NCBI GenBank assembly: GCA_947626175.1
Contig: CANQRE010000024.1
Coordinates: 1-12,287 of the forward strand
DNA length: 12,287 nucleotides
Direction: 5' to 3'
Origin: an uncultured Clostridia bacterium
GTDB lineage: Bacteria; Bacillota; Clostridia; Christensenellales; UBA1242
Below, in pieces: positions 7,144 to 12,287 of this stretch. The notes under the pieces were generated by a model, which saw only the letters and a program-made list of their open reading frames with translations, had not been told where the DNA came from and ran no database searches. Made by a program: the position numbers and the translations under genes. The number at the start of each line of letters is the position of its first letter. Position 1 is the first letter of the stretch.

Positions 7144-8001
7144 TCAATTTTTGCCATCATTTATATACAGAATTCCAAGCGTTCCCTTTCCGCAATGAGA
7201 TGTGATCACGCTTCCGGCATACTCTGCCTCGATTTTGTCAAAGATGTTTTTGCTTTTGATATAGGAAATAACTTTTTCAAGCAAGCCGTCTTCAAGCGTT
7301 GTGTGTGCAATGAGGCACAAATCACGGCGTGGAGATGGATATTTTTTGAGAATTGAGTCGATATATTTGAAAATTGTTGACTTAAACGGCCCAATTTCTT
7401 TGCCGGTGTTGATGAGAAGCCCATCTTCCATTTCAAGACGCGGCTTGATTTTGAGAAGCGATGCAACTGAAAAGCTGAACTTGCTCACTCTTCCACCTTT
7501 GTAAAGATAATCAAGCCTGTCAACCATGAATGAGCACTGCATATGCTGCGCAGCTTCGGTCATGTTTTTGACAACATCATCAATGCTTCCGCCACCTAAT
7601 GCGCAATTTGCTCCGCTTATGAGAATAAGACCAGTTGAACTTGAAAGAGCACGGCTGTCAATGATTTTCACCTTGTCCTCGGCTCCAAGTTCTTTCACCG
7701 CTTGAACTGCGTTTTGATAACAAACCGAAAGTTTGTCACCGATTCCACAATGCACAACATAATCACAAGTTTTCAAAAGATTTGAAAAATAATCCTTAAA
7801 AACATCAACTCCTCTGCCAGCAGTGTGTGGAAGCTCACCAGTTTTTTTCTCGTGATCATATATCATTTCAGGAGTTATGTCAACGCCGTCTAAATATTCC
7901 TTGTCACCAAGTGTTACAATAAGCGGCAAAACTGAAAAATTGTATTCTTCAATAAAATGCTTAGGCAAATCACAAGTTGAATCGGTGGAAAATCTTATCA
8001 T
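7144..8001 (-). CDS. DegV family protein (FakB-like fatty-acid-binding protein)
   Basis: Members of this family bind a fatty acid and, as FakB, present it to the kinase FakA for phosphorylation and phospholipid synthesis. The sequence has the family start FSTDSTCDLP, TAGRGVDVF (the position of the usual TSQPS-type loop), the VDRLDYLYKGGRVS block and a terminal SHCGKGTLGILY. The family usually has HxGPG where this protein has HCGKG, a mild departure. Three nearby Met codons allow different starts. I chose the ATG at 8001 because AAAGGAG ends directly against the ATG at 8007, leaving no spacing, but lies 6 nt from 8001. This gives 285 residues, typical for the family. It follows metG by 13 nt and is probably co-transcribed. 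FakA is not in the window. Confidence 0.93.
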   Translation of the reverse strand: MIRFSTDSTCDLPKHFIEEYNFSVLPLIVTLGDKEYLDGVDITPEMIYDHEKKTGELPHTAGRGVDVFKDYFSNLLKTCDYVVHCGIGDKLSVCYQNAVQAVKELGAEDKVKIIDSRALSSSTGLILISGANCALGGGSIDDVVKNMTEAAQHMQCSFMVDRLDYLYKGGRVSKFSFSVASLLKIKPRLEMEDGLLINTGKEIGPFKSTIFKYIDSILKKYPSPRRDLCLIAHTTLEDGLLEKVISYIKSKNIFDKIEAEYAGSVITSHCGKGTLGILYINDGKN

Positions 8002-8014
8002 AATCATCTCCTTT

Positions 8015-9628
8015 TTATAATTTTACGTCATCAAGTTTGACTCTATTAAACAAAACTGAAACATCACTTAAAACAATATTTTCATCATAAGTTACTTCTG
8101 CCCAATCGTTTTTGTTCACTCCAAGCAAAGCTTTAACTTTTTTTGCAGCTGAAGGCATAAGCGGACTTGTTATGTTTGCAAGATTTGCAATCAAATACAA
8201 ACAATTGCTTGTCACTTTGTCAAATTCCGCCTTGTTGGATTCATAAAGTGTCCATGGAGCGCAGTCATCATAATATTTGTTGCAATACTTGATAATTGCA
8301 AACATTTCTTCAACTGCAGCCCTATTTTCGCCGTTTTCAATCAAATTTCCAATTTTTTTGTATTCTTCAAGCACAAAATTTCTGACATCATCCGAAATTT
8401 GCTGCTTTGGCAAAACTCCGTTAAAACGTTTTTGCAAGAACGACAAATTGCGATTTACAAAGTTTCCATAGCCGCCAACAAGATGTTTGTTGTGAATGTC
8501 AACAAAGTCACTTGTTGAAAAACTTGTGTCACGTTTTTCAGGATTGTTGAACATGAAAAAGTAACGGATCGAATCGGATGGGAAATATTCGAGCAGCTTG
8601 TCCACCGTTGTTAAGTTGCCCTTTGATTTGCTCATTTTTTCGCCGCCGGCATTGACATATTCACATGCAATAATCATGTCAGGTTTTTTGATTTTTGGAT
8701 TTAACGCTTCCAAAATCCCCGGCAAAATAACTGTGTGGAAAGGAATGTTATCCTTGCCTAAAATATAGTAACATTTTGTTGCTGGATTCGTCATGATGTC
8801 CCAAAAGTTTTCGCCGCGTTCTTGGCACACTTTTTCGCCTGCGGTCAAATAACCCATAAGTGCGTCAAACCAAACATACATGCGTTTGTCATCAAATCCA
8901 GCAAATGGAAGTTTGATTCCCCAATCGATTTGGCGTGACAGTGCCCTGTCGCGAAGGCCTTGTTTGAGATATTTGCTTGTTTCGTTAACGGTGGTTTGTC
9001 GCCAAACATTTTTGTGCTGATCAAGAAGTTTTTGAATTGCTTTTGTTGCTTTGCTCAGCTTGAAATACAAATGCTTGTTTTTTCGCAAAACGGTTGGATT
9101 TCCGCAGTTTTTGCAGCATGGGCTGATAAGCTCGGTTGCATTTAAAGAGCTAAGGCAGTGGTCACATTGATCTCCATTTGCCTGCCCGCCGCACACAGGG
9201 CAAGTGCCAACAATTTCACGATCGGAAACAAAGCGCTCACAACTGGTGCAATAATTTTCATCTTCTTCCTTTTCATAGATATAGCCATGTTCGGCAATTT
9301 TTTTGATATATTCTTGAACATGGGATTTGTGAAAATCGGTCATTGTCAAAGTGTATAAATCATACGAAAAATCCATATCAGAAAAAGTTTTGACAAATGA
9401 ATCATGATATTTTTGTGCAACTTCTTCTGGCGACAACCCATCTTTTTTTGCAGTTTGAGTTATTGGCGTGCCATGGCAATCCGAACCTGAAACATATATA
9501 ACTTGTGCACCCTTTTGGCGATAATATCTTGCAATCATATCTCCAGGTAGCAATGCTGCCAAGTGTCCAAAGTGAAGACGATAGTTTGCATAAGGCCATG
9601 CCCCACCAATAAAAATGTGTTCTTTCAT
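8015..9628 (-). CDS. metG: Methionyl-tRNA synthetase
   Basis: This enzyme attaches methionine to tRNA-Met with ATP. The class I signature appears as HFGH (residues 19-22, the HIGH motif) and KMSKS (331-335). A zinc-binding insert carries four CxxC pairs (C127/C130, C143/C146, C155/C158, C172/C175), the double-knuckle form of MetRS. FDALMGYL and LGKDNIPFH complete the catalytic core, and a helical anticodon-binding domain follows from about 370. At 537 residues it lacks the C-terminal EMAPII-like dimerisation domain of many longer MetRS. The ATG at 9628 has AAAGGAG 5 nt upstream, and TATAAT lies about 27 nt before the start codon. No T-box leader is visible, because the leader is only a few tens of bases. 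A DegV-family gene follows closely. Confidence 0.97.
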   Translation of the reverse strand: MKEHIFIGGAWPYANYRLHFGHLAALLPGDMIARYYRQKGAQVIYVSGSDCHGTPITQTAKKDGLSPEEVAQKYHDSFVKTFSDMDFSYDLYTLTMTDFHKSHVQEYIKKIAEHGYIYEKEEDENYCTSCERFVSDREIVGTCPVCGGQANGDQCDHCLSSLNATELISPCCKNCGNPTVLRKNKHLYFKLSKATKAIQKLLDQHKNVWRQTTVNETSKYLKQGLRDRALSRQIDWGIKLPFAGFDDKRMYVWFDALMGYLTAGEKVCQERGENFWDIMTNPATKCYYILGKDNIPFHTVILPGILEALNPKIKKPDMIIACEYVNAGGEKMSKSKGNLTTVDKLLEYFPSDSIRYFFMFNNPEKRDTSFSTSDFVDIHNKHLVGGYGNFVNRNLSFLQKRFNGVLPKQQISDDVRNFVLEEYKKIGNLIENGENRAAVEEMFAIIKYCNKYYDDCAPWTLYESNKAEFDKVTSNCLYLIANLANITSPLMPSAAKKVKALLGVNKNDWAEVTYDENIVLSDVSVLFNRVKLDDVKL

Positions 9629-9654
9629 GTTTGCTCCTTTTGACCTATGATGTT

Positions 9655-9660
9655 ATTATA
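9655..9660 (-). promoter_or_regulatory. -10 box upstream of metG
   Basis: A consensus TATAAT on the minus strand lies 26 nt before the metG ATG and just upstream of its AAAGGAG. A matching -35 at 17 nt is poor (TTTCTT), so only the -10 is claimed. Confidence 0.45.
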
Positions 9661-9716
9661 ACAAAAAGTTTGCAAAAAAGAAAACAAATTTTAACAGCAA
9701 AACAAACTCTTTTTTA

Positions 9717-9745
9717 TTGACAAAACAAGTTTTATTTGCTAAATT
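9717..9745 (+). promoter_or_regulatory. Predicted promoter of the repeat/tRNA-Ser transcript
   Basis: A perfect TTGACA (9717-9722) and TAAATT (9740-9745) are 17 nt apart. Transcription would begin near 9752, about 29 nt before the first tandem unit, so both units would lie in the leader of the tRNA-Ser precursor. It is divergent from the metG promoter. No protein-coding gene is seen in 9629-9780. Confidence 0.6.
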
Positions 9746-9780
9746 ATATGAGCAAAGATTTTTGCAAAAAAAAATATTAC

Positions 9781-9904
9781 GCAGAGGTGTCAGAGCGAAC
9801 GCCACCCTTAAAATGCTTCCAGCATTTTTAGGGAACCCGGAAAAATTCGACCGCTCTTACATGCAGCTCTGCAATCATGCAAAATCTTTACAACTTCATA
9901 TCAT
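9781..9904 (+). repeat. 124-bp tandem unit A, tRNA-Ser-like start
   Basis: The unit starts with GCAGAGGTGTCAGAGCG, identical to the first 17 nt of the downstream tRNA-Ser, and then diverges. A 92-bp palindromic element (9781-9872) is closed by GCAGAG/CTCTGC and GAGCG/CGCTC pairs. At its centre a 12-bp stem (CCCTTAAAATGC against GCATTTTTAGGG, one mismatch) has the loop TTCCA. A 32-bp linker completes the unit. The 92-nt element is tRNA-sized but lacks a recognisable anticodon arm and T-arm, so it is not called a tRNA. Confidence 0.93.
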
Positions 9905-10028
9905 GCAGAGGTGTCAGAGCGAACGCCACCCTTAAAATGCTTCCAGCATTTTTAGGGAACCCGGAAAAATTCGACCGCTCTTACATGCAGCTCTGCAATC
10001 ATGCAAAATCTTTACAACTTCATATCAT
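9905..10028 (+). repeat. 124-bp tandem unit B, identical to unit A
   Basis: By eye this unit is base-for-base identical to unit A. It ends exactly where the mature tRNA-Ser begins at 10029, so tRNA-type 5' starts recur at 9781, 9905 and 10029 with a strict 124-nt period. Identity over the whole unit suggests recent amplification or active homogenisation. Confidence 0.93.
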
Positions 10029-10117
10029 GCAGAGGTGTCAGAGCGGTCGAATGTGCACGCTTGGAAAGCGTGTGTGGTCAAAAGCCACCTCGGGTTCAAA
10101 TCCCGACCTCTGCGCCA
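10029..10117 (+). tRNA. tRNA-Ser (anticodon GGA)
   Basis: This is a class II tRNA of 89 nt including an encoded CCA. The acceptor stem is GCAGAGG/CCTCTGC, with discriminator G and CCA at 10115-10117. The anticodon stem CACGC/GCGTG encloses TTGGAAA, placing GGA at 10063-10065, which reads UCC and UCU codons. A long variable arm with a GTGG/CCAC stem marks serine identity. The T-arm is TCGGG-TTCAAAT-CCCGA. The two tandem units that precede it copy its 5' end, and a terminator follows directly. Confidence 0.97.
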
Positions 10118-10123
10118 AAAATG

Positions 10124-10149
10124 AACACTTGAACTTCAAGTGTTTTTTT
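10124..10149 (+). terminator. Intrinsic terminator of the tRNA-Ser transcript
   Basis: AACACTTGAA and TTCAAGTGTT form a perfect inverted repeat around a single C (in practice a stem of CACTTG/CAAGTG with a small loop), directly followed by seven T. It begins 7 nt after the tRNA CCA. Confidence 0.85.
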
Positions 10150-10200
10150 GTTGTTGAAAATGCTTTGATTTTAATTAAGGGATTTGAACACTATTGGGCA

Positions 10201-10258
10201 CCCGAAAACTTGATTTCAAGTTTTTGGGAAAGGGCTTTAAGCACGAACATGTTTGTGC
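10201..10258. other. Two consecutive hairpins of unknown role
   Basis: CCCGAAAACTTG (10201-10212) and CAAGTTTTTGGG (10217-10228) form a 12-bp stem with one G-T pair and an ATTT loop. GCACGAAC (10241-10248) and GTTTGTGC (10251-10258) form a second stem, again with one G-T wobble. They lie in the 298-bp gap between tRNA-Ser and the unknown gene. Apart from these and the neighbouring terminators I see no gene in this gap. Confidence 0.5.
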
Positions 10259-10267
10259 GTATAAAAC

Positions 10268-10291
10268 AAAAAGCACTATTATGTGCTTTTT
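10268..10291. terminator. Bidirectional intrinsic terminator for the mnmA operon
   Basis: AAAAAGCAC and GTGCTTTTT form a perfect 9-bp stem around TATTAT, with U-tracts on either strand. On the minus strand it lies about 125 nt after the stop of the 185-residue gene and is the best candidate end of the mnmA operon. On the plus strand it could back up the tRNA terminator. Confidence 0.65.
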
Positions 10292-10415
10292 CTATATATT
10301 GATGGTAGTGTGAACATAACAAACACTATATATGGCATTCTCTGATATTCTTTAAATATGTAAAATGCTTTTTGTTCTATTAAAAATCCGGTGCTTTTCA
10401 AATTTTTAGACACTA

Positions 10416-10973
10416 TTAAACAATCCAAAATGGGTCGTTATAGTTTATTAAATGCTCGTCACACATCTCTGAAGTTGACACAAGCTCATCAAAATCATCA
10501 TACACTTTGCGTTCAAGCAGGTTCATTGTTTGCATATTTTCATCAAGCTTTGGCCCTGCATATTGTGCACACTTGAATTTTATTTTTTTGTGAAAATCCG
10601 CAACAAGTTTGTCAAAGCGAATTTGCTCGTTGTTAAGAAAAGTTGTTCTGCCCTTTTCGTCATATGAAGGCAAATTGATGTTAAACTCTTCAAACTTTTC
10701 AGCAGTTTTTTGCAAGCAATAACCATTTAACGTGTCAATTGCATATCCTTTAAACTCATTAAAATCAGACATAAGCTCAGTGGACACGGAAGAATAATAT
10801 TCATTAAAATACCATATCTCAACAAATGGCTTTAAAAGTGAATCAGTTTCATCAGCGGCTGGCGATTGATTGTCCTTTGCAATCTCGGTGAACTGCGAAG
10901 GCAATTCTTCCGCGTTTTGTGGCACATAGTCTTGGAAAAAAACATTGTTTTCATTTGAATTTTGTGTGTTCAT
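10416..10973 (-). CDS. Hypothetical acidic protein (185 aa) downstream of mnmA
   Basis: I do not recognise this protein. It has an Asn/Gln/Glu-rich, probably disordered N-terminus (about residues 1-45), then a mostly helical body with IWYFNEYYSS, GYCLQKTAEKFEEF and LLERKVYDDFDELV, and ends in NDPFWIV. There is no signal peptide or membrane segment, and no clear catalytic motif. A longer reading starts at 10997, but GGGAAG lies just upstream of the ATG at 10973, which I prefer. It begins 45 nt after the mnmA stop on the same strand with no terminator between, so it is probably the last gene of that operon. It may be lineage-specific. A role tied to mnmA would be guesswork. Confidence 0.75.
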   Translation of the reverse strand: MNTQNSNENNVFFQDYVPQNAEELPSQFTEIAKDNQSPAADETDSLLKPFVEIWYFNEYYSSVSTELMSDFNEFKGYAIDTLNGYCLQKTAEKFEEFNINLPSYDEKGRTTFLNNEQIRFDKLVADFHKKIKFKCAQYAGPKLDENMQTMNLLERKVYDDFDELVSTSEMCDEHLINYNDPFWIV

Positions 10974-11018
10974 AATCTTCCCTTTTGCTTTTATCAAATT
11001 TTTTCACTTTTGTTTTTA

Positions 11019-12095
11019 TCACTTTTTTTCTGATTTGTCAATAACGCCGCCGCCCAAACATATTCCATCATCGGTGTATAAAACAACATATTGCCCTGGA
11101 GTTATTGCACGCTGCGGCTCAAAAAATTCAACATAAATTGTTTTTGTGCCTGTGACTGTCACTCTAACTTTTTGGTCAGGCTGGCGATAACGGAACTTGG
11201 CGTTGCAAACAAAACTTTTTTCTTGCGGAATGGATGGAATCCAGTTCATTTCGCTGGCATACAACGCATCTGAAAATAGCTTGTCTTCCTCACCTTGCGA
11301 AACAATCAACCTGTTTGAGCTTAGGTCCTTGTCTTCAACAAACCACCTTTGACCATTTCCACCCTTTTTCCCGCCAATATTAAGTCCGCGGCGCTGACCA
11401 AGAGTGTAAAACATCAGCCCGTCATGCTCGCCGACCTTGTTCCCTTCAAGGTCAACAATATCTCCCTTTTGAGCTGGAAGATAATTTTTGAGAAAGTTTT
11501 TAAAGTTACGCTCGCCAATAAAGCATATCCCTGTGGAATCTTTTTTTTGTGCAGTTGAAAGTCCAAGTTCAGCGGCAATTTTTCTCACTTCAGGCTTGTC
11601 TATGTCAGCAAGCGGAAACAAAACACTTTTGAGTTGTTCTTGCGAAAGCTGATTTAAAAAATATGACTGATCCTTGTTTAGATCATGTGCCTTTGCAAGA
11701 TAATATTTCCCGTCTTTTTCAATTTTTTTTGCATAATGGCCGGTTGCAATCATGTCAGCGCCAAGTTTTTTGGCTTGCTCCAAAAATGGACCAAACTTTA
11801 TTTCGCGATTGCACAAAACATCTGGATTTGGAGTGCGGCCTTTTTTGTATTCTTCCAAAAAGTGCTTGAAAACCCTGTCATAATACTGCTTTGCATAATT
11901 AACTGAATAATAAGGAATTCCAAGGGCATTGCAAACGCGCTTGACATCTTCAAAATCACTTTCTGCCGTGCAAGAGCCATCAATTTCTTCCCAATTGACC
12001 ATGAAAAGACCGATCACATCGTGACCTTGTTTTTTGAGTAGATATGCGGCAACTGAGCTGTCCACGCCGCCGCTTATTCCAACAACAACTTTCAT
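11019..12095 (-). CDS. mnmA: tRNA-specific 2-thiouridylase MnmA
   Basis: MnmA activates U34 of tRNA-Lys, -Glu and -Gln with ATP and inserts sulfur from a persulfide relay to give s2U34. The PP-loop SGGVDS is at residues 8-13. The two catalytic cysteines are C95 in TPNPDVLCN and C191 in DSTGICFIGER. The KDQSYFL block (about 140-146), FYTLGQRRGL and the C-terminal beta-barrel (RYRQPDQKVRV, PGQYVVLY) are all present. A longer reading begins at 12167, but the family start MKVVVGISGG is the ATG at 12095, with AGGAG 8 nt upstream. This gives 358 residues, the usual length. The ATG overlaps the stop of the upstream membrane-protein gene in an ATGA, so the two are probably translationally coupled. 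No partner sulfur-transfer gene is in the window. Confidence 0.97.
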   Translation of the reverse strand: MKVVVGISGGVDSSVAAYLLKKQGHDVIGLFMVNWEEIDGSCTAESDFEDVKRVCNALGIPYYSVNYAKQYYDRVFKHFLEEYKKGRTPNPDVLCNREIKFGPFLEQAKKLGADMIATGHYAKKIEKDGKYYLAKAHDLNKDQSYFLNQLSQEQLKSVLFPLADIDKPEVRKIAAELGLSTAQKKDSTGICFIGERNFKNFLKNYLPAQKGDIVDLEGNKVGEHDGLMFYTLGQRRGLNIGGKKGGNGQRWFVEDKDLSSNRLIVSQGEEDKLFSDALYASEMNWIPSIPQEKSFVCNAKFRYRQPDQKVRVTVTGTKTIYVEFFEPQRAITPGQYVVLYTDDGICLGGGVIDKSEKK

Positions 12096-12287
12096 ACTTT
12101 TGGCTCCTCTTCTTTTGCAAGTGGCTTTGGCGGAAGCGAAACAGGAATTTTGAATCTGAATGAGCAAACCCTTACAATGTCAACAAGATAGCAAACGCCA
12201 TATATCCCCACAAAAAATGCAAGCACGTCCACAAGCGTTGTCCCCCATGCGGTGCTCATAAAATAAGCGAAAAACACCACGCAAACA
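12092..12287 (-). CDS. C-terminal end of a membrane protein (5' part beyond window)
   Basis: The frame is open from the right edge to TGA at 12094-12092, giving about 64 residues. It shows one hydrophobic stretch at the edge (VVFFAYFMSTAWG) and a second, VDVLAFFVGIYGVCYLVDIV, followed by a basic RVCSFRFK segment and a hydrophilic tail ending AKEEEPKV. The charge pattern suggests a cytoplasmic C-terminus. Internal GTG or ATG codons could start a small protein, but none has a visible ribosome-binding site, so I treat it as the tail of a longer gene. The 4-bp ATGA overlap with mnmA supports its being real and in the same operon. The family is not recognised. Confidence 0.65.
   Translation of the reverse strand, partial: VCVVFFAYFMSTAWGTTLVDVLAFFVGIYGVCYLVDIVRVCSFRFKIPVSLPPKPLAKEEEPKV

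Noticed and set aside
9629..9716. T-box leader upstream of metG
   Set aside because: The leader from the -10 box to the ATG is only about 20 nt, far too short for a T-box, and no T-box consensus is present.
9781..9872. Repeat units as extra functional tRNA-Ser genes
   Set aside because: They match the tRNA for 17 nt only. No 7-nt anticodon loop on a proper stem, no T-arm consensus and no CCA follow.
9781..10028. Possible CRISPR array
   Set aside because: Only two units, directly adjacent and 124 bp long, with no variable spacers and no cas genes nearby.
9781..10117. Attachment-site duplication from an element integrated at tRNA-Ser
   Set aside because: The duplicated piece is the 5' end of the tRNA rather than the usual 3' end, and no integrase or cargo lies between the copies.
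9877..10302. Plus-strand 141-codon open frame across repeat unit B and tRNA-Ser
   Set aside because: It runs through a tRNA and a terminator, its repeated peptide is just the tandem DNA read in frame, and it has no ribosome-binding site.

Overview
The window is AT-rich bacterial DNA with Shine-Dalgarno sites of the AAGGAG type, T-tailed hairpin terminators, a DUF4364 gene, a DegV-family gene and secreted DUF6273/GLUG-like proteins. Together these point to a low-GC Bacillota genome, most likely an uncultured clostridial (gut-type) lineage. This placement is inferred from gene families and base composition, not from a marker phylogeny.

Region 1 (1-6111) is an accessory surface-protein island. 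Three paralogous genes lie on the minus strand: a copy cut by the left edge (1-900), an intact 737-residue copy (959-3172), and a third copy (3882-6111) split into two reading frames by a one-base shift near 5440. Each has an N-terminal hydrophobic segment, a DUF6273-like region, and GLUG-like repeats where the sequence reaches that far. The two complete C-termini share a proline-rich tail. A DUF4364 gene (3262-3822, plus strand) sits inside the array, divergent from copy 2 and convergent with copy 3. A perfect 21-bp palindrome fills the spacer of its promoter, which makes it a candidate operator.

Region 2 (6112-9628) is minus-strand housekeeping. A HIT-family gene and rnhA overlap by ATGA and lead into surface copy 3. 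Upstream of these, metG and a DegV/FakB-like gene form a tight pair that ends in a hairpin terminator at 7062-7088.

Region 3 (9629-10415) holds the most unusual structure. A plus-strand promoter is followed by two identical 124-bp tandem units and then tRNA-Ser(GGA) with its own terminator. Each unit begins with the first 17 nt of the tRNA and also carries a 13-nt stretch complementary to the tRNA's D-arm region. A cluster of hairpins then separates this transcript from the convergent mnmA operon.

Region 4 (10416-12287) is a minus-strand operon: the 3' end of a membrane-protein gene overlapping mnmA by ATGA, then mnmA (tRNA 2-thiouridylase), then an unrecognised acidic 185-residue protein. 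MnmA, MetRS and tRNA-Ser give the right half a translation theme.
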